Assembly: GCF_958295425.1 (NCBI RefSeq)
Contig: NC_081140.1
Coordinates: 7,943,698 to 8,007,697 of the forward strand
Direction of reading: 5' to 3'
Length of the DNA: 64,000 bases
From: Solea solea
Taxonomy: Eukaryota; Chordata; Actinopteri; Pleuronectiformes; Soleidae
Shown here: piece after piece, positions 13,531 through 30,639 of the stretch
Layout: the number at the start of each line of letters is the position of its first letter
Numbering within the stretch: position 1 is the first letter of the stretch
Notes under the pieces: model-generated
Database searches by the model: none
Seen by the model: only the letters and a program-made list of their open reading frames with translations
Told to the model about the DNA's origin: nothing
Position numbers and translations under genes: made by a program

Positions 13531-15816
13531 GTGGAACAACTTGTAATATAGCCGACATATCATCCCAAACATCACAAGTGTGGGGACGGACAAACCCACT
13601 TCTCGTTCCCTCCCGTGCTGCCCTGCCCATCTCCTGCGATCCTCCCACCGTCTTTTACTACATCGCTTCTGATCAGATGAAGCATTGCGGACAGGACGCC
13701 TCCTCGCAAGTTAACCTGTTACTATGGCAACTAAGGAGGACTCTACTACTGCTTTTACTGAACAGCCCTCTTTTGGTTTTGTTGAACTTATGCCCCCCCC
13801 CCCCCCAAAGTCTGGAAGGGATGATTAGCGGACGCTGTATCTACATTTTATAATGGATCCTGTCTGAGTTAGATAAATCTGGAAACACTTCCAAACCGCG
13901 AAAGGGGAGACATTTATGTCAGGAGGTGAACGCAAGACTGAATCGTTGAAACATCTTCCGCAGTGAAGGATCACTCTATTGCGGCCCGAGTGTGGATAAG
14001 TGTGCCTGCCTTAAAACACGTCTACCAACAACATCTGTGCATCCTAAATTGAGTCGAACTACAGCGCAGGCAAACGGAGGCTTCAGCATACTGGAGGATT
14101 AAATATCAGCTTTTTAAACAACATTTTTATTCATAAACCTCTATTTATCCTCCCATATACAAGTACACCTGGATGTTGAGGTGGGCCAGCAAGGGGGGGG
14201 GGGTGTGTGTCAAGATTTCTGCTTCACTTGTTTGTGTTTAAAAACTGATTGCACAATAACCTGGCTGCATGGCTGGCATATTGTTCGCTGTTTCCATCCG
14301 AGAGCTGCAGATGGTGTCATGCGGCGCTCGTGCTTTCCATTTTGCATCATGTCACTTCCTGTTTACCGGCATTTCGCTCTCGCTCAGACTCATCATGGTT
14401 AGCCCTAGATGTTAATCTGTGAAAGCAGAGCGTGCACACGCGGGGTGGGATGGATTCATGAAATAACCTTGATTAAATCTGTTTTGGTGCGTTTTCCCCC
14501 ACAAAACGAAACCTTCTCATGTGTGAAACATTTCCCTCCAGATCTCATTTGTTCCTCATGCAGATCTTTCCTGCACTTTTCTTGTTTACGCCAAGCCAAA
14601 ACTTTGATCTGGTGGAAAAATCACTTTTTTTTTTACATACAGGAGAGGGAAATGCCTGTAATGGAAGACGGTGCATGTCTCGTGTCCCATGGCAGTATAG
14701 AAACTCTAAAATTAAGACCTGGAGGCTCCACTTTGTCTGATATTGTGACCAGTACCAGAGCCGTTGTACGGAGAGCAAAGGCACACAGGAAAAAGACGAC
14801 TTGTGTGAATGGAAAGCACCGCACATGAATTCAGAGACAATGGGGAGGAGAGCTGCTTTACACACATCTCCTGCCTCTCTCGACTGAACCTTTACCCTCC
14901 TCTTCTCTTTTCTGTCTTAACCCTTCCATTCCTGACTTATGTGTTTTTTTCCCCTCTCCATCCCAGGCTCATTTCTCGACAAGCCAGCTCTCTGCTCCAC
15001 CCCTTAGGTTTGTTTTTGTTCTTAATTGGCTCTCTCTCTTTCTTTCTCTTTCTTTTTTTGTCATTTTTTTTCCATTTTGTTTTTTATGTTCATTTCTGTT
15101 GAGTACAAAAATACTAAAGTGCAACAACGATGATTAAAAAAATATCAACCAAACTGAGATGAATAAATAAATATATATAAATAAAGAAATAATTTAAAAA
15201 GCATGCGACTCGTGTGTCTTCTGTTTTGAACACAGCCGCATGTGTTTGCATCGCCGCAAGTTATCTTTTCCATGTTGGACCACGACTGGCTGCCGGACTA
15301 GTTTTCTCACGTAAAGTCATGCGCGTCTTCTTCCTGTTGAAGCTTTTTGTTCTACTTAAAGGCCAACAATGCTGTTAAGATGATTTGTTTATATTATATT
15401 TATTGTTTCACGCATGCAGAGCAGGATGTGTCACAGTGCCTAACATGCCGGCTCTCTCTGGTGGACAAAATGTGTAATAATAAAAGTACTAAATGTAACC
15501 TCCTTTGACATTTTGTCTTTTGCAGTGTCTTGTTACTTATCGACATCATCCTATCTGCAGTAAGCTGACGGTAAGCTAATTATGATGGTGTTCTGGATTA
15601 CATATGTGGACTGTGTGTTTGTATAATCTTTAATGGAACTCTTTGCTCTTCCGTCTGTGACTGAAATCTCTGTGTCAACACATTTGGAGCTTCATCTCCA
15701 GGTTAAAAGACTGGAGTTACCTGTATGTCTTGTTTACAGGCTGAATCTGGAGGTGTGCAGGCTGCACCTCATCCATCCATCCATTGTCTACCACTTTATC
15801 CTCCACATGAGGGTGG

Positions 15817-15848
<32 letters not shown>

Positions 15849-17790
15849 GTGCCAATCATCAGCCTCACACAGCTGTCTTCTAACATTTAAGCTGACGTTG
15901 CATGAATATTGTTCAATTCTTTGCTGACGTTGTTCTTAAGATGTGGAAGATGAACACAAGGGTTATATGATATTAACCTTCCCATTATACACATGAACAG
16001 ATTACAGTTGTGACTGCAGTGCTCTGAGTGCTGCTGCTCTGGTCTGTACAGCTGCACTGCAGAGTCTTTCCAGTCTGAAGTAACTGAGCTCAGAAACCAC
16101 GAGCATTTGGAGTGTCAGCTTTTGCATCTCAGCAGTGGATGATAGGGAAAATAGCGTTTATCTCTCTGAAATGACAGATGACTCTTCTATTTACCATAAT
16201 GTCATTCCCCTCTCGGATCATTAAAGATTGATGTTTTGCACTGAGATCCTTGACATCAAACCTACATTGCCTCTCTCCTCTCCTCTCTGCACCTTATGCT
16301 GCCCTAACATGCTTCCTTCACCTTCTCTCACCCCCTTCCCTCCAGCTCCTCAGCTATCTGCTTCTCACCTCTCCTCCTCCTCCTCCTCCTCCTCCCTTCC
16401 CACTCTCACAAAGTGGCGACAGTGTGACTGCCTGCCTGCGTCAGACAGCCCTTGCCAGCTACCGAACACTGCTACTCGAGCTGCCGCGTATGCCCTGCAA
16501 AAAAGCTCTGTGTGTGTGTGTGTGAGGTGTGTAATTGCATGAGTGTACGCAGATGGGAAAGCAACTGAGTCAGGGAGGGCTGCCTCTCATCTCTGCTGTT
16601 ACCACCATCCTTCACTCTCCCTCCTCTCCTCTGCTGCCATGGAGCTCGAGCAGGCTGAATCACAACAGCATCTGCACAAAGAGCTGAGGTAATTCTCGCT
16701 GTGTGTGAGATGTGGGCTTTCATTGCTGTATGAAAGTGCACACATCTGTACTGAAATGCCTGCATGCAGCATTGTAAAACGTGTGTGTGTGTGTGTGTGT
16801 GTGTAAAATGTCTGGTCCTCAGCAGCCTATCAAATTGCCCTGATTGTCAGAATAAATACAGGATCCTCAGTCTGATTGTGAAGCACTATCACATCATATG
16901 TGCAAATGGTATGGATGATTTTACCGGTTGTATGTGTAGAATGTCTTTGTGTGTGTGTGTGTGTGTGTGTGTGTTTCCTTTATGCATCAGTTCCTGCTTT
17001 CGTACTCTGGTCACATGACCCAGCAAGCAACCACACTAGACTTAACGTGTTCCCCTGCACTTGCTGTATATAAATGTATGTATATACTGTATATATATAC
17101 ACGTGTGTGTGTGTCTGTGACAGACACGTCTGTTGTTTTTTGTCTTTATTGCCGCGTTTGGAAAGTTTCATTTCACGTTTCAGGATTGTTTTTCCAATAA
17201 CAACGTTTAAGATTCTCTATTTATAATCTCATGTGCCCACAGAGGAATTGAGTCATGCTGGTTTGATGTCTTTTGCGATATTATTCGTCTCTGAGACGTA
17301 ATCGATAGACGTCACTGTGAGAGTGTTGCTCTGAACAGTCCACAAAGTAAGATAGACTAAGAAGAGTAAGTGAAATAGTCATCGAGGGAGTTCACAGTTT
17401 CAGTGTATTACTCCCACAACATTGTTAGACTGTGGAAAAAAAAAAATCAGTTTATGATCTTTTTATTCCTCCCCTGGTGCCTACCTTTGGTACGTGGACC
17501 TTACGCCTCCATTTCAGTTCAGCTGCAGGCGCCTTCATCAAAGTTTCTGGTGCATTATACTAATAATGCTTTTAAAGGCTAAACTGGCTTCCAGCTCATA
17601 AATCTCAAGTCCAGATAAGGATTTCGGTTTCATAAGCTCCACCTCTTTCCAACTCTGCACCTCCAGATCTGATAGAAGTTGATGTAAAGTCTGATGGTAT
17701 TACTCCATCTCTCTCATGGTATTTTCAAACAAATGCGAGGGGCTTCTCTGCCGTGACCTATATAGTGGAGGATATGTAGATAGTGGAGTT
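13531..17790. other. Intergenic spacer rich in simple repeats
   Basis: No gene could be supported. Contents: C run about 13792-13806, G run about 14192-14202, AATAAA cluster 15160-15190, GCT triplet run about 15816-15846 next to a reverse-oriented CATCCATCCATC repeat tail (15770-15800), TCC run about 16373-16395, GT runs about 16779-16804 and 16948-16974. Confidence 0.6.
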
Positions 17791-17794
17791 TCCC

Positions 17795-18130
17795 TTTAAA
17801 GGAATACTTCCCCGATTTGCATTTAGCTTTGTATTACTAGAATAGGGGGAGTAATTTTGAAAAATTGTGCTTCCCAACCTCAGTTTCCCCTGAGTTGAGA
17901 AATATCTTCATTCTTTTTTTTTTTGGTACGTGCCCACCAGTGACACTTGGTCCAAGGCTTGAAACTGCAACGTTAATTCCACACAGGGGACGGGACCTCA
18001 TTCCCAGAATGTAAACAGTGTCCGCCATCTTTGCTAACAGTTACACTAACAGGACTAAGTGTCAATGGTGGACACGTAACAAAGAAAAGAATGAAGAAAC
18101 TGTGTCTTGGGAAGACACAGTATTGCTGAG
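17795..18130. repeat. Foldback-type dispersed repeat, copy 1
   Basis: Left arm starts near AAAGGAATACTTCCCCGATT and runs through GAGTTGAGAAATATCTTCAT. A central unique block ends with GCCATCTTTGCTAACAGTTA. A short inverted copy of the left arm follows (AAAGAAAAGAATGAAGA near 18080). The central block recurs inverted at 34116-34250. Confidence 0.65.
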
Positions 18131-18245
18131 ATTTCCAGATATTATGCTATTATTTTATTATTCATTTAGCCTCAGCTAGGGTAGAGTGAACCTAAAAACC
18201 CTACGTTATGATAATTGCTGTTTTCCATTATGAAGTACGATGTTA

Positions 18246-18615
18246 ACGAAGTGTAATGCTGCCACACATACAAAAAAAAGTGGGGTTTCCAGTATTACGT
18301 TAGAACGAGAAACTATCAGGTTATAACGAGATAAGATGTTTTCTCTTTATAACAAGATAGTTTCCTAAGATTAAATATTTAGGTTATGGTTTGGGTAAAG
18401 GTAAAGATAAGATTGTTTTCTCATAACGAGAAATTATCATGTTATAACGAGATAGTTTCTTAAGATTAAGATTTAGGTTATGGTTTGGGTAAAGGTAAGA
18501 TAAGATTGTTTTCTCATAACGAGAAATGATCATGTTAAAACGAGATAGTTTCTCGTTATAACATAATACTGAGCACCCCACTTTTTTTTTGCATGTGTGG
18601 CAGCATTCCGCTTCC
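18246..18615. mobile_element. Mutator-like MITE just upstream of tmem25
   Basis: The left inverted repeat (AATGCTGCCACACATACAAA, from 18255) matches the complement of the right one (CATGTGTGGCAGCATT, to 18607) over about 40 bp with few mismatches. The element is flanked by an identical 11-bp direct repeat GTACGATGTTA (18235-18245 and 18616-18626), the size of a Mutator-type target duplication. The interior is two to three copies of a roughly 107-bp unit (GGTTATGGTTTGGGTAAAGG and ATAACGAGATAGTTTCT). No coding capacity. It ends 89 bp before the tmem25 ATG. Confidence 0.8.
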
Positions 18616-18704
18616 GTACGATGTTATCTCACAGTAAAAAAGAAGTGTGATTTCTTCCTCAATAGGTAGATGTGTGTTTACATGTGGTGCTCCGCTGGGC
18701 CAGT

Positions 18705-24773
<6,069 letters not shown>

Positions 24774-25310
24774 CTTACCTCAACCCTGACACACTCATGC
24801 ATGCATAACGACTTCCAACAATGCATCTGTCAAAGAGGGTAAACTGCCAGTCGGTCATCCGTCACCTCTAAGCTGCACCGGCGGGACGTGAGCAGTGTTT
24901 GTGGGCCACGTGCAGCATCGACACACTCTGGCTCTCTGACCGAATGTCCAATTTGAAGTGCACAAAACAAACCCGTCTCTCTACACATAAAAGTACTCAT
25001 ATAACGCAACGTTCCGCTTCGTTTTTCCACCTGTAACCACACGCTCATCGCTCTGTCCTCCATATGTCGCATCGTCGGAATGCATTTAAATGTCCTACGC
25101 TTACACCAGAATGTCCAAAAGGTAACGTATCGTATGTGCGGTTTTACATTCTGACAACTAACGCCTCAGTCAGGTGGCACATGATTATGAAGTATGTATT
25201 TATATATGGACAATATACATATGTCAAGTACTGTATATTTGTATGAACATGTACACGTGTACAAAAGAGGATGTCAAATAAAGACAACACTGACATTGGG
25301 ATGAAGGCCG
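24774..25310 (+). other. tmem25 3' UTR
   Basis: Follows the TGA at 24771-24773. AATAAA at 25277-25282 is the most likely polyadenylation signal. No other gene seen. Confidence 0.6.
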
Positions 25311-25389
25311 GACTTGTAGTTGTAGTTTCATTGTCACTCACTAGAGGGCACTGTACGGTGATTTATGAAATGGAAATAGAAGAGGATTT

Positions 25390-25680
25390 TCATTGTGTGT
25401 GTGTGTGTGTGTGTGTAGCAGTTCAGTAGCAGGTGCTGGAGGTGTGATATTTGTGCGTGGGGGTAAATGTGTGTACTTGTATTTGTTACCTCTTAAGGTC
25501 CTTTTCTGGCATAAATGCTGATCTTGTCAGGACCTGTGGTCCTCGCGACGACCGAAACCTGGTTCTAATGAGGCAGAAGCTCTTTTCTGAGGAACTGGTT
25601 GAGTTCAGGACTAAGATTTAAAGGTGGGGTTGGAGTTCTGCAAAAATAGTTTTTAGTTTAAGGTTGTTTAAGCTCTCCAA
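25390..25680 (+). repeat. CA/GT-microsatellite-associated dispersed repeat, copy 2
   Basis: A GT run (about 25396-25418) followed by TTTGTTACCTCTTAAGGTCC, TTTTCTGGCATAAATGCTGA and CTGGTTCTAATGAGGCAGAA. Same family as 21480-22030 (inverted) and 59960-60240. Confidence 0.75.
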
Positions 25681-25807
25681 ATCTATCTATCTATCCGTGT
25701 GTGTGTGTGTTTCTACATATGTGAGCGCCAGGTGTTCGCTCTAGGTCACATGTCGTTGTGGCTTCTCTTCATACAGGAAACAGAATTGTGGTGTGCTCTC
25801 GTTTGTG

Positions 25808-25906
25808 CTTCTTCTTCTTCTTCTTCTTCTTCTTCTTCTCCTTCTTCTCCTTCTTCTCCTTCTTCTTCTTCTTCTTCTTCTTCTTCTTCTTCTTCTTCTT
25901 CTTCTT
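25808..25906. repeat. CTT triplet microsatellite
   Basis: About 33 CTT/TTC units with three CTC interruptions, a pure pyrimidine/purine mirror tract of about 100 bp, 1.1 kb upstream of the CD3 gamma/delta start codon. All reading frames through it are spurious. Confidence 0.95.
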
Positions 25907-25909
25907 TGC

Positions 25910-26647
25910 TCGGCTGTGAATGTAGTGATTGTCACCGACAGCGGGACAAAACATTCACAACATGCAGAGAATTAAAGTGTTTAGCTGAACACACACAGTT
26001 GTTGTACCAGATGGAGCGGCTCCATGGGCGTCACAAAGCGACCAGACAGTCAGAGAGTGTTCACAGACTGAGTCATTTCAACACTGTCAAAACTAGAAAG
26101 GAAACATAAAAAATATCCACACCAAATTGTGCAAAGTCAACAAATGTTACTGTGACAATCAATGTATTGTTACTACTTTTTTTTCCCATGAGAAAAACAA
26201 TATATAAATTGATCCTCAATCACAGAGAGAAACAAAGAAGTGCAAACACGACGGTGTTGGCAGAGGTAACCATTGTTTTTTTTCTTCCTTTCTTTCTTTT
26301 TGTTCCTTTTGAAAAGAAGAAAACTGCTCCCACCAAGTATATAATCCATGAAATACACACAGACGTTTCTAAACTCAATCAAAGCTGTTTTTTTCTTATA
26401 TACTTTTATGTATAATATACGTGTGATTGCGTCACTGATGCAGTCATGTGTCGTTTAATTTTTACTTTGCCTAGAGCAGCTTTAAGTGTTTTTGTTAAGT
26501 GTTTTCACAGTTTATAACGATGCGTCGTCTTTCCTGTTCAATTCAAGTCAAGTCAAAGAGAAGTTAGTAACTTTTGGTGTTGTCATCTGATGAGACAGAG
26601 ACACAGAGACACCACGTCCTCTGCCAATCACACTCGTGTACGCCTCA

Positions 26648-26687
<40 letters not shown>

Positions 26688-26967
26688 TGTGAGACATTGA
26701 AGACACGTTGGAAGAGACTGGATGAGACGTTGACTGCAGAGACGGAGCTGCTCCTTTCTCAGGTTTAAATTCTCACATCTTCTTCATATGTTACTGCGTT
26801 TGTCATTTATCTTCCGCTCTCTGTAACAGTCACTTAAAATGGTTGACTGGGACAAGAAAATGGTGCTCTTCCTGGTCTTCTGTTCTATTCTCTGTCTCTT
26901 TTTTTTTTATTATTCACAGTGATCGGGATCATCTGTCGTCAGCAGAACTCGGACGAGTCGGTACACA
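25910..26967 (+). promoter_or_regulatory. Upstream region of the CD3 gamma/delta gene
   Basis: Holds the 5' UTR and presumably the promoter. There is a (CA)n run at about 26648-26685 and a pyrimidine run with a CACAG acceptor-like site near 26920, so a non-coding first exon is possible. No TATA box was identified with confidence. Confidence 0.35.
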
Positions 26968-29900
26968 ATGAAATGCCAGTTAGTTTTGCCTTTGCTGCTG
27001 CTTTGGACACTGTCAGGTAGGCCTCTGTCATCCTCTTTAGTTTTTTGTTTTTTTTTAATTCAATAAAATCCAAATAAGGACAAATATCTGTCTTTACAAC
27101 ATCCTGTGAGAGAAACAACACCTTTGATGGTTTAAATGTCAAATCGACCTCATTCATTTTGTAACGGACATACAGTAAGAAAACTGCTTTGAAGGATAAA
27201 TGCTGTTTTTTTTCCATGTGTTTTCCTTCTGCTCAGGTTCAAAGGCAAACGGTGAAATTACAGTGACAACTGTACCAGGTGGGATTCGGGTGCATTGTGG
27301 AGAAAAAACATATATTAGTGAGAATCAGACGTCTCTGGAGTTGCCTTACGAAGATGGAAATTCAGGAAACTACAAATGCGAAAAAAAAGACACAGATGAA
27401 CCATCGCCCAATGAAGAAATCTACGTGAAGTTTCGAAGTAAGTTCTGCAGCAGAGACGGCCTTTTTTTATTATGTCATAAAACAACGGGTATAATCATAA
27501 TTCTATCAATTATACTTGAACAGTACATTAGTCATTGTGTGTGTGTGTGTGTGTGTGTGCAGCCTGTGACAACTGCATTGAGTTCGACACAGGTTCAATA
27601 GCAGGCTTAGTTATTGGAAATGTGGTGGCAACGGTTGCGATCGGAGTGGCTGTCTACCTCGTTGCATCCCTCAGTGGTCCAGTTAAGGCTCAGAAGACAG
27701 GTACAGTATCTATCTTTATCATATATGTCATATTTTCTTGCTTGTATAATGAAAACATATTTATCAGCGGCGACTGGGGTGTATTTTAATGAAAAGAGAA
27801 AAAAAGCACTACAAAAATCAAAAGAAAAAATGGAATAAAGTGGTGGGTGATCGATGTTAGATCAGACCTGGTGATCTGTTCAGAGCTGAGAGAGAGAGAG
27901 AGAGACAGACACACACACACATACAGGGAGAGAGAGAGACACACACACACACACACACACACATACAGGGAGAGAGAGACACACACACACACACACACAT
28001 ACAGGGAGAGAGAGACACACACACACACACACACAGGGAGAGAGAAACACACACACAAGAAGAGAGACACACACATACAGAGGGAGAGACGCACACAGGG
28101 AGAGAGACACACACACACAGGGAGAGAGAGAGACACACACACAGGGAGAGAGAAGCACACACAGGGAGAGAGAGAGAGACACACACACACACAGGGAGAG
28201 AGAGAGACACACACACACACAGGGAGAGAGAGAGACACACACACACAGGGAGAGAGAAGCACACACAGGGAGAGAGACGCACACACACAGGGAGAGAGAG
28301 AGAGAGACACACACACACAGGGAGAGAGACACACACACACAGGGAGAGAGAGACACACACACACACACACAGGGAGAGAGAAGCACACACAGGGAGAGAG
28401 AGACACACACACACAGGGAGAGAGAGAGACACACACACACACACAGGGAGAGAGAGAGACACACACACACACGCAGGGAGAGAGAAGCACACACAGGGAG
28501 AGACACACACACACACAGGGAGCGAGAGACACACACACAGGGAGAGGGAGACACACGCAGGGAGAGGGAGACGCACACAGGAAGAGAGAGACGTACATAC
28601 ACACACACAGACATACACAGGGAGAGAGACACACAGAGTGTTGTCTTTTGCTGTGACAGTATGATGTTGTTTTCAAACTAGTTTGACGTCCACAAAGGTT
28701 TATAAAGACATGATTGACTCAGTCATCACATGTCTCACCTGCTTTGGAGAAGACGTGATGTTTATATGCGGTTATGTGGGCCAGTCCGCTGGGCTGTGGG
28801 CACCAGTCTTTGGGCCCCAGAGCTTTCCTATCTTTTGTATTGGATGGTGTTCCTGTGTGCATGCCCCACCATAACAAGAGTCTATGGATAAGATGTGTGT
28901 GCCCCAAAGGAACAGGAAATACGTTACTGTAAACGAGTGAGACGGAACGTTTTTAAACTACATTTGAATGCAGATTACACGCAGCAGTCACAGTCTATAT
29001 CATGTGTAGCTCGTTTATTCAAATGTTCCATGTTTCTATAAATTATTTTAGATGATTCCTAACTTCTTATTCATGTGAGACTGGTGGGGCGGGGCCCTAG
29101 CGCCCTCTATGGACGGGCCGCCACTGAATTATTTATGAAAGACAAGATGAATGAGGCCTAAGAAGCGACACTATTGGAACACTGACTCCACAATGTTGAC
29201 GAAACCCTAACCCTAACGTCTCAATGTAGAAAAGGCTGTTTTGTGTTTTGAAGTACGAGGAACTCATTTGTGAGAATAATGGGAATAAAAACACTCTGGG
29301 CTTCTTGAAAAGCTTTTTTTTTTCCTCTTGACAATATTAAGGCTGACATCCTGTGAGTGTCCTTTGTTGAACTTTGCCCGAATGATTTCCCTCCTCTTTT
29401 CCATCGAACTCTGTGTAAAATTCCTGCAAAGACACTGCAGAGACTAGAAGACAATGGAGGCAGGAAATAACATTGAACTGTTGCCAGCATCTTGGGGCTT
29501 TGTCCCGTCACACTCTTGATGTGCCTCACCTTTTTGCGTCACATGAAATATCATTGTGTTTGTGTTTGGATGTTGTTCCGATGCTTTGTGTTTTTACCGT
29601 CAGGAGCACCACGACTTCCTGTGGTTTCACAGAAAGTATAATCTGCTGACATTAGATTCATCTATTTTAAATCAAGTGAAATGAACTCCTGACATAAGTA
29701 TGCAAGAGTGTTAGGGCCACATGGAAAAAATTTAATAAAACGGCATGAATTCTGAAATTAAAGTCTCAGAATTCTGACTCTTTCTCTAATCTCAAAATTC
29801 CGCCTTTTTTCTCGGAATTCTAAAATTATAGACAGAATTCTGACTCCTTCAATCTCAAAATTCTGACTTTTCTTCCTCACAATTCTGACTTTTTCTTTAA

Positions 29901-30639
29901 TCTCAAAATTCTGACTTTTTTTTTCTCACAATTCTGAGATTAAAGTCAGAATTCTGACTTTTTCTTTTATCTCAAAATTCTGACTTTTTTTATCTCACAA
30001 TTCTGAGATTAAAGTCAGAATTCGGACTTTTTCTTTAATCTCAGAATTCTGACTTTTTCTTTAATCTTTAAATTCTTCTCTTTTTTTTTAGAATTCATCC
30101 TGTTTTTTCTTTCTTTCCTTCTTTCAATATAATATGTATTTTTTTTTTAACATGTATTACACTAATATTCTTCCGTACATAAGCCTGTGCTTATTGAGTT
30201 CATGGGATTTTATAGTAAGTGATGAAAATAATAAAATATTAAAACTCAGCAACCTTACTTTAAATAAATAATTCAGTTTGTTCTGTATATTGTATCTTAT
30301 TACACATTAGGAATGAATGTGCAGATAGTTTGTGATTGTGTACATTTTTTTGACAACTTTTCATTAATGTCTTTGTCATATATTTATCCTCAGGTTCTGG
30401 TCGACAGCATAATATTGTTCCCAATGAAAGGAACAGCAGAGCCCCCAATGACCATTACCAGGTCAGATTAAGATGTGAAGGCCTCTCAGCTGAAATACAT
30501 GCTATATTGAATCTTTGTTGTTCTGAAATAATACTAATATGTATCCATACGTTTAATCCCTCAGCGCCTGAAGTTCAAGGCCGGTGGTCAGAAAGACGAG
30601 TATGATGTCATCAAAAACAGAAGGGGAAACTCCTCCTGA
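26968..30639 (+). CDS. cd3g/d: CD3 gamma/delta chain of the T-cell receptor complex (five exons, 176 aa)
   Basis: Invariant TCR subunit of T cells that carries the signal into the cell through its ITAM. Exons 26968-27016, 27237-27437, 27563-27700, 30394-30461, 30565-30639. Residues 1-17 form a signal peptide (LVLPLLLLWTLS). The short Ig-like ectodomain runs about 18-83, with Cys37 and Cys64 in GNYKC. The stalk motif is C85-D-N-C88, then IEFD. The membrane helix is about 94-120. The tail has PNDHYQRL and YDVI, the ITAM. The PND-x-YQ-L arrangement and the AGxxxxxVxAT helix match the gamma/delta type rather than epsilon; fish have one gene for both. Odd points: Asn103 stands where gamma has Glu and delta Asp, and the ITAM spacing is 10. 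ATG 26968 gives the signal peptide. Likely poly(A) signal ATTAAA 30906-30911. It lies tail to tail with cd3e. Confidence 0.94.
27536..27560 (+). repeat. (GT)n directly at a 3' splice site
   Basis: A GT dinucleotide run replaces the polypyrimidine tract immediately before the CAG acceptor (27560-27562) of CD3 gamma/delta exon 3. Confidence 0.95.
27885..28640. repeat. CA/GGGAGAGA compound satellite in CD3 gamma/delta intron 3
   Basis: About 750 bp built from alternating ACACAC runs and AGGGAGAGAGAG blocks of varying length, about 35 irregular units. The plus strand is nearly free of T. Several frames on both strands are open across it (about 250-296 codons) purely because of composition. Confidence 0.97.
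29745..30100. repeat. AATTCTGAC-type tandem repeat in CD3 gamma/delta intron 3
   Basis: Imperfect units of about 25-30 bp alternating TCTCAAAATTCTGACTTTTT with the opposite-sense TCTGAGATTAAAGTCAGAAT, so the tract contains both direct and inverted copies. Confidence 0.85.

Noticed and set aside
15633..15890. ORF ending in MRVV plus a poly-Leu stretch, looks like a signal peptide
   Set aside because: The Leu run is a GCT triplet repeat next to a dispersed repeat tail; no donor site follows and nothing downstream continues the frame. The real tmem25 first exon is 18705-18783.
16639..16688. ATG GAG CTC ... CTGAG|GTAATT, a short exon-like segment
   Set aside because: No acceptor with matching phase leads to a recognised protein, and the peptide has no family resemblance.
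25741..25954. Open frames of Arg, Lys or Leu runs around 25.8 kb
   Set aside because: Translation of the CTT microsatellite in different frames.
27786..28676. Long open frames (250-296 codons) on both strands over the CA/GA satellite
   Set aside because: Composition artefact: the repeat lacks stop trinucleotides in several frames, the predicted proteins are only CVCVSL or RETHTHT repeats, and the region is inside a CD3 intron.
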